From positions 1 to 64,000 of the forward strand of contig DATBEZ010000006.1 of NCBI GenBank assembly GCA_036558745.1: a DNA stretch of 64,000 bases, given 5' to 3'. The notes under the pieces were generated by a model. It was not told the DNA's origin and searched no databases. It worked only from the letters and a program-made list of their open reading frames with translations. This document shows, piece after piece, positions 1 to 6,851 of the stretch. Source of the stretch: JAMXLJ01 sp036558745. GTDB lineage: Bacteria > Actinomycetota > Acidimicrobiia > IMCC26256 > JAMXLJ01. Position numbers and translations under genes: made by a program. The stretch's first letter is position 1; each line of letters opens with the position of its first letter.

Positions 1-1
1 C

Positions 2-406
2 GAGATGGCGCCCTACGGCGTGACCGCGAACGCGGTGATGCCGTCCGCGCGCACCCGTCTCGCCGCGATCGGGTGGCGCATCGACCGCTCACGCGAGCGT
101 GAGGAGGCGTTCGACCCGACCGATCCCAACCACGTGGCCGAGTTCGTCGCGTACCTCGCGTCTCCGACCGCGGGATGGATCAGCGGCCAGACGTTCCAGG
201 TGCGGGGCGGGATCGTCGAGCACGTGCGGTCGTGGGACGTGGACGCTCAGATCGAGCGTCACGACGCGGGCTGGACTGTTCCCGATCTGGCGACCGAGAT
301 CCCCCGCATGTTCGGCGCGGGTGCGAAGCGGTCGGACCCGCCGCCCAAGGAGTGGCAGGAGCGGTACCGCGCCCGCGGCGCTTCCGCGACCGCGCCAACG
401 AGCTGA
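2..406 (+). CDS. SDR-family dehydrogenase, C-terminal part (5' end outside window)
   Basis: Only the last 135 or so codons are present. The open frame runs off the left edge, so the Rossmann nucleotide-binding half and the Tyr-Lys active site are not visible. What remains matches the end of classical short-chain dehydrogenases: a segment with GVTANAVMP, which follows helix alpha-F in this fold, then WISGQTFQVRGG, the usual C-terminal SDR signature. After it comes an extension of about 60 residues like that of Hsd4A-type 3-hydroxyacyl-CoA/17-beta-hydroxysteroid dehydrogenases. The SDR at 12217 has a similar tail. A role in beta-oxidation of a steroid-like acyl-CoA is inferred from the neighbours. 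The exact substrate cannot be read from this fragment. Confidence 0.75.
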   Translation, partial: EMAPYGVTANAVMPSARTRLAAIGWRIDRSREREEAFDPTDPNHVAEFVAYLASPTAGWISGQTFQVRGGIVEHVRSWDVDAQIERHDAGWTVPDLATEIPRMFGAGAKRSDPPPKEWQERYRARGASATAPTS

Positions 407-415
407 ACGCCCGCG

Positions 416-1069
416 CTACCGGCCGTCGCCGCCGCGTGGATCGGGAAGGTCGATGTTCCAGTGGCGGGCCACGATGCACAGCCACGTGCCGCCGTCGCTG
501 CCGCCGGGCACGAACGAGAAGCGGCTGATCGTGCGCTGGCCGCCGAAGTGGTCGCTGTAGAGCAGGTCGACCATGATCCCCTGGCGGCGCGTCACCGCGT
601 CGCGCATCTGCGGGTACATCGGGTCGTTCACGTCACGGAACGCGCCCTGCCAGAAGCCGACGTCGTCGGGCGGCACGTAGAGGTCCCGGTTCTGGCGCCG
701 GAAGTCGTCGAGGGGCGGATGCTCGTGGTTCTCGAGCACGCGTTCGGGCCACGGCAGCCACCCCTGCAGTACGGCCATGCCGGCGCCTGCGTTGCGCAAC
801 GCCGTCGACAGGTAGATCACGTCGCCCTCGAGCTCGACCCCGGCCCGCCCGCCCTCGACGCGGGTCCAGTGGTCGTCACCCCAGCTGATCTTGATCGGCG
901 GGTCCTGGAGCCGGGAAGGCACGAGCACGGGCTTGAGGCCTGCGAGGAGCGCCTGCTCCGAGATGCGGGCGGACCGGTTGCTGGAGCGCACCGACGCGAA
1001 GGTCGCGACCGCGAGCACGAGCGTGCCTCCGGCGGTCGCGAGCGAGGAGATCGTCGCCCAATCAGTCAC
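416..1069 (-). CDS. Membrane-anchored protein of unknown function
   Basis: A 217-residue protein if translation starts at the GTG at 1069. An upstream extension to 1177 is open but runs through a 22-base tandem repeat and has Arg/Gly-rich, non-protein-like composition. Residues about 3-25 form one hydrophobic segment (ISSLATAGGTLVLAVATFAS) followed by basic residues and the motif ARISEQAL. The rest is soluble, with many Asp/Trp/Pro residues and no catalytic motif I recognise. A similar pattern, a membrane helix followed by RISEQRL, occurs in the small protein at 50616. The two may share a membrane-proximal coiled region. It lies between an SDR end and the ltp2 operon end and has no obvious link to catabolism. 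Function unknown. Confidence 0.55.
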   Translation of the reverse strand: MTDWATISSLATAGGTLVLAVATFASVRSSNRSARISEQALLAGLKPVLVPSRLQDPPIKISWGDDHWTRVEGGRAGVELEGDVIYLSTALRNAGAGMAVLQGWLPWPERVLENHEHPPLDDFRRQNRDLYVPPDDVGFWQGAFRDVNDPMYPQMRDAVTRRQGIMVDLLYSDHFGGQRTISRFSFVPGGSDGGTWLCIVARHWNIDLPDPRGGDGR

Positions 1070-1106
1070 ACTGGTCGACTCCGCTCCGGCCTCCCGGGCT
1101 CCGCCC

Positions 1107-1172
1107 AGGCCTGCGCTGCGTCTCCTCCAGGCCTGCGCTACGTCTCCTCCAGGCCTGCGCTGCGTCTCCGAC
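1107..1172. repeat. 22-bp direct repeat, three tandem copies
   Basis: Three adjacent 22-base units (1107-1128, 1129-1150, 1151-1172) start AGGCCTGCGCTGCGTCTCC. The second has one substitution and the third diverges in its last three bases. The unit is not a multiple of three. It lies in the leader upstream of the preferred start of the minus-strand gene at 1069, so it is probably non-coding. Confidence 0.85.
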
Positions 1173-1187
1173 TGCACTCATCCGAGG

Positions 1188-2384
1188 CTAGCGAACGTGC
1201 GAGTTCGATCCTCCGAGGACGAGAGCGCTGGTGGGGACCATCGTTCCCGCGGTGACGAGCACGTGCTCCACGTCCGGCACCTGGTTCACCGACGTGCCCC
1301 GCACCTGGCGCACGCCCTCGGCGATGCCGTTCATGCCGTGGATGTAGGCCTCGCCGAGCTGGCCGCCGTGGGTGTTGACGGGCAGCCGGCCCCCGAGCTC
1401 GATCGCGCCGTCCTGCACGAAGTCCTTGGCCTCACCCCGGCCGCAGAACCCGAACTCCTCGAGCTGCGGGAACGCGAGCGGCGTGAAGTGGTCGTAGATG
1501 ATCGCGGTCTGGATGTCGGCGGGGCCGAGTCCCGTCGTGTTCCACAGCTGCCGCGCGATGAGCCCCATCTCCGGGAGGCCGGTGATCGAGTCGCGGTAGT
1601 AGCTCGTCATCATGTCCTGCTCGGCGCCCGCGCCCTGCGCCGCGCTGTTGATGATGACCGCGGGCTGGCGGAGATCACGCGCGCGCTCCGGTGTGGTCAC
1701 GACGAGCGCCTGCGCGCCGTCGCTCTCCTGGCAGCAGTCCAGCAGGTGCAACGGCTCGACGATCCAACGCGACGACTGGTGGTCGTCGATGGTGATCGGC
1801 TGCTCGTAGAACCACGCCTTGGGGTTGGTGGCCGCGTGCTTGCGGTCCGCCACCGCGATCCGGCCGAAGTCCGCGCTCGTCGCTCCGTACTCGTGCATGT
1901 AGCGGCGGGCGAACATCGCCACCCACTGTGCCGGCGTGAGCAGACCGAACGGTGAGTACCAGCTGTAGTGCGCCATCTCGGCCGTCGCCATCGCGGGACG
2001 GTCCTGCACCCCGGCACCGAAGCGCCGCCCGGAGCGCTCGTTGAACGCGCGGTAGCACACGACGTAGTCGGCGACACCCGCATTGACCGCCAGCACCGCC
2101 TGTTGCACCGTGCCGCACGCCGCACCGCCACCGTGGTGGATGCGCGAGAAGAAGCTGAGCTCGCCGATGCCGAGGTCACGCGCGATCTCGATCTCGGGGT
2201 TGGTGTCGGCCGTGTACGTGACCATCCCGTCGATCTGGCTGGGCTGCAACCCGGCGTCCTCGATCGCGGCCTGCACCGCCTCGCACGCGAGCCGCAGCTC
2301 GCTGCGCCCCGACGCTTTCGAGAACTCGGTGGCGCCGATGCCGGCGATCGCCGCCGCGTCCTTCAGCTTGTTCTGCTCGCTCAC
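1188..2384 (-). CDS. ltp2: Ltp2-type thiolase-like aldolase for steroid side-chain cleavage
   Basis: A 398-residue SCP-x/thiolase-superfamily protein very close to Rv3540c (Ltp2) along its whole length. Shared blocks include GATEFSKASGRSELRLA at the N terminus, NERSGRRFG, ADRKHA, LLDCCQESDGA, YDHFTP, and HGGQLGEAYIHGMNGIAEG near the C terminus. In the characterised homologues this enzyme is a retro-aldolase. It splits 17-hydroxy-C3-side-chain steroid-CoA into androstadienedione-type ketone and propionyl-CoA, working in complex with the DUF35 domain of ChsH2. The tyrosines of YDHF and EAYIHG are the proposed acid/base residues. It is the last gene of a five-gene minus-strand operon and overlaps chsH1 by four bases. 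Confidence 0.93.
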   Translation of the reverse strand: MSEQNKLKDAAAIAGIGATEFSKASGRSELRLACEAVQAAIEDAGLQPSQIDGMVTYTADTNPEIEIARDLGIGELSFFSRIHHGGGAACGTVQQAVLAVNAGVADYVVCYRAFNERSGRRFGAGVQDRPAMATAEMAHYSWYSPFGLLTPAQWVAMFARRYMHEYGATSADFGRIAVADRKHAATNPKAWFYEQPITIDDHQSSRWIVEPLHLLDCCQESDGAQALVVTTPERARDLRQPAVIINSAAQGAGAEQDMMTSYYRDSITGLPEMGLIARQLWNTTGLGPADIQTAIIYDHFTPLAFPQLEEFGFCGRGEAKDFVQDGAIELGGRLPVNTHGGQLGEAYIHGMNGIAEGVRQVRGTSVNQVPDVEHVLVTAGTMVPTSALVLGGSNSHVR

Positions 2385-2809
2385 ATGTCTCCCTGCGGGA
2401 GCGACAGCGTGACGGTGCCGCTCACGTGGTCGCCGAGACAGTTGGCGCCGCGTACCGCCACCTCTACCACGCCGCCGTCCTTCTTCGTGACCTGTCCCGT
2501 CATCAGCATCGTGTCGCCCGGATAGTTCGGGGCGCCGAGCCGGATCGCGACCTTCTTGAGCACCGCATCCGGACCGGCCCAGTCGGTGACGAAACGCCCG
2601 ACGAAGCCGTTCGTCGAGAGGATGTTCATGAAGATGTCCTTCGACCCGCGCATCTGCGCGAGACCCGGGTCGTGATGCACGTCCTGGTAGTCGCGTGACG
2701 CGATCGCGGTCGCGACGATCACGGAACGGGTCAGTGGGATGTCGAGCGGCGGCAGCTCGTCGCCCACCTGGACGTCGTCGTAGCGCAACCCCGCGGCATT
2801 GAACGTCAT
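2381..2809 (-). CDS. chsH1: ChsH1-type MaoC-like enoyl-CoA hydratase subunit
   Basis: A 142-residue single hotdog-fold MaoC-like protein. Residues about 36-62 (ASRDYQDVHHD, then GSKDIFMNIL) carry the hydratase Asp and His and match Rv3541c almost residue for residue, as do VTDWAGP and LGDHV further on. In mycobacteria ChsH1 pairs with ChsH2 to hydrate the 17(20)-ene C3 side chain of steroid-CoA. The ATG at 2809 is chosen because it overlaps the stop of the upstream dehydrogenase gene by four bases. The longer open frame to 2995 is Arg/Pro-rich shadow sequence. It sits directly before ltp2, as in the mycobacterial igr operon. Confidence 0.92.
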   Translation of the reverse strand: MTFNAAGLRYDDVQVGDELPPLDIPLTRSVIVATAIASRDYQDVHHDPGLAQMRGSKDIFMNILSTNGFVGRFVTDWAGPDAVLKKVAIRLGAPNYPGDTMLMTGQVTKKDGGVVEVAVRGANCLGDHVSGTVTLSLPQGDM

Positions 2810-3912
2810 GGACGCGCTCCCGCGATCAATGCGCCCAGACGGGCGAGCGTCGCGCTCGCGCCGCCGAGCGTGTCCTCGATCTGCTTGCCCCACAGGAAGT
2901 ACCGGTGGACCGGGTAGTCGACGTCGGCGCCGAGACCGCCGTGGAGGTGCTGGGTGATGTGCACCGCGCGCTGTCCCCCATCGGACGCCCACCACTTCGC
3001 CACGAGCACGTCGGACGCGGCGTCGCGACCCTCAGCGAGCTTCCACGCGGCCTGCCACAGCGTGACCCGTATCGCCTCGGTGTCGATGTACGCGTCCGCA
3101 GCCTTCAGCGCGACGCCCTGGAACGTCGAGAGCGGCTTGTTGAACTGCTGACGACCCGACGTGTACTCGGCCGCCATCCGCACCGCGGCCTCGGCCACGC
3201 CGACCTGGATCGCGCACAGCCCCACGAGAGCCCGCTCGAACACCCACTGCACGGCGTCGCGACCCGGCGCGAGGAGCTCGGCCGGCGCGCCGTCGAGGTG
3301 CAGCTGCCCGACGACCTCGCGATCGGTGGTGAGCGCGCGCTCGACCGCCACACCCTTCGTGCCCGGCTCGATCAGGAAGAGTGCGAGCTCGTCACCCTCG
3401 GTGCGGGCCGGCACCACGACGCACTCGGCGACGTGCGCGGCGGGCACTGACGGCTTGTCGCCGTCGAGGCGCCACGAATCGCCGTCGCGCGTCGCGGTCA
3501 CGCCCGGCGAGAAGACGTCGTTGGCACCGGACGACGAGAGCGCGCCGGTCAGGACCACGTCGCCGTTCGCGACGCGCGGCAACCAACGCGAGCGCTGCCC
3601 GGCCGATCCGAACCGCGCGATGGCGGCGGCACCGAGCACGAGCGTCGGCCACAGCGGTACCGGCGCGACCACGCGGCCCTGCTGCTCGAGCAGCAGACAC
3701 AGCTCGACGATGCCGAAGCCGCTGCCGCCGGCGTCCTCGGGTAGCGCGATGCCGAGCAGGTTGGCATCGGCGAGCGCCTTCCAGAGCTCACGGTCGACGC
3801 GCTCGTCGCTGCGCTCGACCTCCTTGACCCGCTCGACGGTCGCGTGACCGGCGAAGATCTGCGCGGCCAGATCACGGACCGCTTCCTGCTCCTCTGTGAA
3901 TGAGAAGTCCAT
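2806..3912 (-). CDS. chsE1: Acyl-CoA dehydrogenase subunit, FadE28/ChsE1-like
   Basis: A 368-residue acyl-CoA dehydrogenase of the short FadE28/FadE27 type (MDFSFTEEQEAVRDLA start). These proteins form alpha2beta2 tetramers with a FadE29/FadE26-type partner and contribute part of the FAD site. The C-terminal half shows the family blocks QQFNKPLSTFQ and HLHGGLGADVDYPVHRY. The partner here is the product of 4890-6074. In M. tuberculosis the ChsE1-ChsE2 pair dehydrogenates the C3 side chain of steroid-CoA. The gene is separated from chsH2 by six bases. Its place between chsH2 and chsH1 differs from mycobacteria, where both fadE genes precede chsH2. Assignment as ChsE1 rather than ChsE5 rests on operon context. 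Confidence 0.88.
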   Translation of the reverse strand: MDFSFTEEQEAVRDLAAQIFAGHATVERVKEVERSDERVDRELWKALADANLLGIALPEDAGGSGFGIVELCLLLEQQGRVVAPVPLWPTLVLGAAAIARFGSAGQRSRWLPRVANGDVVLTGALSSSGANDVFSPGVTATRDGDSWRLDGDKPSVPAAHVAECVVVPARTEGDELALFLIEPGTKGVAVERALTTDREVVGQLHLDGAPAELLAPGRDAVQWVFERALVGLCAIQVGVAEAAVRMAAEYTSGRQQFNKPLSTFQGVALKAADAYIDTEAIRVTLWQAAWKLAEGRDAASDVLVAKWWASDGGQRAVHITQHLHGGLGADVDYPVHRYFLWGKQIEDTLGGASATLARLGALIAGARP

Positions 3913-3918
3913 CTCGAC

Positions 3919-4893
3919 CTACTTCGTGGGACGGAACGCGGGGAGGGTGAGATCGTCGTCGAGGTCGACGAACTCGACCTGGACCGGCATGCCGATCTCG
4001 ATCGCGTCGGGCTCCACGCCGACGAAGTTCGCGACGAGGCGCGTCCCCTCCTCCAGCTCGAACAGGCCGACCGGCAGCGGGTAGTCGAACGCGGGCACCT
4101 GCGGGTAGTGGTTGACGACGAAGCTGTAGACCTTCGCCCGGCCGCTCGCCTCGACGGTGTCCCACTCGTACGAGAGGCACTTCGCGCACACCGGGCGCGG
4201 CGGATGGCGCAGCTCGCCGCAGCCGCCGCAACGCTGGATCAGCAGCTTGTGCTGCTTCGCGCCCTCGAAGAAGAAGGCGTTGTCCTGGGTGAGCGAGGGC
4301 CGCGGGCGCGGCGGACGTTCGCTCGGTTCCGCGGCGGGCTTGGGTGCCTGCCGGCCGCTCCCGGGCTTGAACTTGAGGATCCGGAACCGCATGTTCGCGA
4401 CGAGGTCGCCCGCGTCGTCGGTGTAGCGCACGAGCGTGGTGACGAAGTGACCGGTGCCGAGGCCGGTCTGCTTCTCCTCGGAGATCGACTCGACGGTCGT
4501 CGACGTCGAGAGGTGGTCGCCGAGGTGCAGCTCCTTGAAGTACTCCTGCTCGCAGTTCGTCGCGACCACGGACGTGAACCCGGCGCCGTCGAGGAGGCCC
4601 ATCATCTCCTCCTGCACGGGGCTCGTCGCCGACGGCGCGGGCCTGAACCCGCGCATGACCCAGGCCTGCAGGCTCACCGGCGGCGCGATGACGCTGCCGT
4701 GAACCGACGCTGCGGCTGCGTCGGGATCGACGTAGACCGGGTTCTCGTCGCCGATCGCCTCGACCCAGTGCCGGATCATCGGTTGGTTGACGGGGTCGGG
4801 GCCACGCTGGGGCGGCCCGTACTCCCTGCCCTCGAATGCCTTGAGCTTCGCGAGGAACGCAGCTGCGTCGGTCGCGTCGTTGTCTCCGCTCAC
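3919..4893 (-). CDS. chsH2: ChsH2-type protein: MaoC-like hydratase domain fused to DUF35 Zn-ribbon/OB domain
   Basis: 324 residues from the GTG at 4893, which overlaps the upstream stop by four bases. Residues about 10-175 form a MaoC-like half (GDENPVYVDPDAA, then SVIAPPVSLQAW). A Pro/Arg-rich linker (about 178-203) leads to a DUF35 domain with a four-Cys zinc ribbon (C222, C225, C236, C239) and an OB fold ending VEFVDLDDD. This two-domain layout is diagnostic of ChsH2 (Rv3542c). The MaoC half works with ChsH1 as the side-chain enoyl-CoA hydratase, and the DUF35 half docks the Ltp2 aldolase, so hydration and C-C cleavage are coupled. The open frame to 5292 is shadow sequence. Confidence 0.92.
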   Translation of the reverse strand: MSGDNDATDAAAFLAKLKAFEGREYGPPQRGPDPVNQPMIRHWVEAIGDENPVYVDPDAAAASVHGSVIAPPVSLQAWVMRGFRPAPSATSPVQEEMMGLLDGAGFTSVVATNCEQEYFKELHLGDHLSTSTTVESISEEKQTGLGTGHFVTTLVRYTDDAGDLVANMRFRILKFKPGSGRQAPKPAAEPSERPPRPRPSLTQDNAFFFEGAKQHKLLIQRCGGCGELRHPPRPVCAKCLSYEWDTVEASGRAKVYSFVVNHYPQVPAFDYPLPVGLFELEEGTRLVANFVGVEPDAIEIGMPVQVEFVDLDDDLTLPAFRPTK

Positions 4894-6074
4894 CGAGCGC
4901 TCCGAGCCATGCCGAGCCCGACCGCGGCAACGATCTCGCGCTGCACCTCGTTCACACCGCCGCCGAACGTGTTGATCTGCGCGGCGCGCGCCGCACGCTC
5001 GACCTCGCCCCGCAGCACCGCGCCCGGCGAGTCGGCCTTCACCGACGCGTTCGCGCCCAGGATGCCGAGCAGCGTCCGGTACACGTCGATGAGGCACTCG
5101 GTGCCGTACACCTTCACCGACGACGAGTCGGCCGGCGTCAGCGTGTCGTTCGCGACCGCCGCGGCCATGCGCCAGTTCAGGAGCTTCATGGCCTCGAGCT
5201 TGGCGTGCGTGCGCGCGAGGTCGCTCTGCACCCACGGCAGGTCGATCATGCGCGTGCCGTCGCCGACACCGGCGTCGGTGTCGCGACACCACCGCTCGGT
5301 GTCGTCCCAGAGGCGGTGCGTCAGGCCGCCGAGCGCGGCGAGACCAACTCGCTCGTGGTTGAGCTGGTTGGTGATGAGACGCCAGCCGGCGTTCACGTCA
5401 CCGACGACGCTGTCCTTGGGGACGCGCACGTCGTCGTAGTAGGTCGCAGTGGTCACGACGTCGCCGACCGTCACGATCGGCGTGCACTTGAAGCCCTGCG
5501 ATGCCGTCGGGACGATGATCATCGAGATGCCCTTGTGCTTGGGCGCCTCGGGGTCGGTGCGGCACGCGAGCCAGATGTAGTCGGCCTGGTTGGCACCGCT
5601 CGTGAAGACCTTGTTGCCGTTGATCACCCACTCGTCGCCGTCGAGGACGGCGCGGGTGCGCAGCGACGCGAGGTCGGTGCCCGCCTCCGGCTCCGTGTAG
5701 CCGATGGCGAAGTTGACGTCGCCGCGCAGGATGCCGGGCAGGAAGAAGTCCTTCTGGGCCTGCGACCCGAAGCGCATGATCGTCGGTCCGACGGTGTTGA
5801 GGGTGACGAAGGGGAACGGCGCGCCGGCGCGCTGGACCTCGTCGAAGAAGATGAACTGCTCGAGCGCCGAGCGGCCCTGCCCGCCGTACTCCTTGGGCCA
5901 TCCCACGCCGAGCCACCCGTCGGCGCCCATCTGCTTCACGACGGTGCGGAAGAGCGGACTGCCCTCACCCGGCGGCCCGAGCGCGGCCCGTACTTCTGGT
6001 GTGAGGAGCGTTGCGAAGTAGTCGCGCAGCGTGTCGCGCAGCGCCCGCTGTTCGGGCGTGTAGTCGAGGAACAT
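4890..6074 (-). CDS. chsE2: Acyl-CoA dehydrogenase subunit, FadE29/ChsE2-like
   Basis: A 394-residue acyl-CoA dehydrogenase beginning MFLDYTPEQRALRDTLRDYF, close to FadE29. Family blocks in order: GWLGVGWPKEYGGQG, TLNTVGPTIMRFGS, IGYTEPEAGTDLASLRT, VFTSGANQADYIWLACRTD, the conserved NQLNHERVGLA segment and the terminal FGGGVNEVQREI. It is the first gene of the minus-strand igr-type operon, and its partner subunit is encoded at 2806. The probable reaction is dehydrogenation of a three-carbon steroid side chain as CoA ester. About 25 bases upstream of the start lies a degraded match to the CTGACG-N3-CGTCAG palindrome (6097-6111), so regulation by that system is possible but weakly supported. 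Confidence 0.9.
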   Translation of the reverse strand: MFLDYTPEQRALRDTLRDYFATLLTPEVRAALGPPGEGSPLFRTVVKQMGADGWLGVGWPKEYGGQGRSALEQFIFFDEVQRAGAPFPFVTLNTVGPTIMRFGSQAQKDFFLPGILRGDVNFAIGYTEPEAGTDLASLRTRAVLDGDEWVINGNKVFTSGANQADYIWLACRTDPEAPKHKGISMIIVPTASQGFKCTPIVTVGDVVTTATYYDDVRVPKDSVVGDVNAGWRLITNQLNHERVGLAALGGLTHRLWDDTERWCRDTDAGVGDGTRMIDLPWVQSDLARTHAKLEAMKLLNWRMAAAVANDTLTPADSSSVKVYGTECLIDVYRTLLGILGANASVKADSPGAVLRGEVERAARAAQINTFGGGVNEVQREIVAAVGLGMARSAR

Positions 6075-6184
6075 GCGACCTCCCGGACCGGCGAATCTAA
6101 CAGCCCGTCAGAGAGGGTCGCACGTCCGTGGTGCACCGGAATTTCGCCCGACGACGGGCCGGTCAGGGGCTAGAAACGGGCCCC

Positions 6185-6832
6185 GTGGACGAGGCGGTGC
6201 TTCGGTCGGTCAACGTCGGGACACCGAGGACTGTGGCGTGGCACGGGCGGTCGGTGACGTCGGCGATCTGGAAGTCGCCCGTCGAGGGTCGCGTCCGCGT
6301 CGAGGGCGTCCAGGTCGACGGCGATGCGCAGGCGGATCTGCGGGTGCACGGTGGCACGCACAAGTCCGTGTACGCGTATGCGGTCGAGGACTACGAGTGG
6401 TGGGCCGCGCAGCTCGGGACGGCGTTCTCGCCGGCGACGTTCGGCGAGAACCTCACGACGGCCGGTCTGGTCCTCGATCGGTGCGTCGTCGGCGAACGGT
6501 GGCGCGTCGGCAGCGCGTTGCTCGAGGTGTCGGAGCCGCGGATGCCGTGCTTCAAGCTCGGCATCCGCATGGGCGACGCGGACTTCGTCGACCGGTTCGA
6601 AGAAGCGCGGCGACCAGGCACGTATCTGCGCATCGCGCGCGCCGGCGACGTGGGCGCGGGGGATGCGATCAACGTCGTGCACCGCCCTGATCACGGGCTG
6701 ACGATCGGCGAGCTGATGGCCGCGCAGCTCGACGGAGACGAGAGGTTGTTGGCACGCGTCATCGACAACCCCGACGTGTCGCCGTCGTGGGCGGGGGCCG
6801 CGGCACGACGCCTCGAGCGGTCGCGTCAGTGA
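6185..6832 (+). CDS. MOSC-domain protein (YiiM-like)
   Basis: 215 residues from the GTG at 6185. A GTG at 6128 would add 19 residues unlike the family. The MOSC fold is recognisable from RVHGGTHKSVYAYAVEDYEWW, TFGENLTTAGL, and the conserved Cys in EPRMPCFKLGIRMGD. That Cys is expected to bind the sulfur or molybdenum ligand in molybdenum-cofactor sulfurase-type proteins. YiiM-like members act on N-hydroxylated substrates or handle sulfur from the cofactor; the substrate here is unknown. It is divergent from the chsE2 operon, sharing a roughly 110-base intergenic region, and has no evident role in steroid breakdown. Confidence 0.82.
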   Translation: MDEAVLRSVNVGTPRTVAWHGRSVTSAIWKSPVEGRVRVEGVQVDGDAQADLRVHGGTHKSVYAYAVEDYEWWAAQLGTAFSPATFGENLTTAGLVLDRCVVGERWRVGSALLEVSEPRMPCFKLGIRMGDADFVDRFEEARRPGTYLRIARAGDVGAGDAINVVHRPDHGLTIGELMAAQLDGDERLLARVIDNPDVSPSWAGAAARRLERSRQ

Positions 6833-6851
6833 CGGTGGTCGGTGGCGCGGT

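Noticed and set aside
3919..5292. Extended ChsH2 start giving 457 residues
   Set aside because: The first 133 residues are Arg/Gly-rich shadow of the upstream dehydrogenase; the GTG at 4893 gives the usual overlap and the family N terminus.
6097..6111. CTAACAGCCCGTCAG upstream of chsE2 as a true CTGACG operator
   Set aside because: Two mismatches in one arm; mentioned only as a weak possibility and not listed as a site.
6128..6184. Upstream GTG start for the MOSC protein
   Set aside because: Adds 19 Arg-rich residues not resembling the family; the GTG at 6185 fits the expected N terminus.
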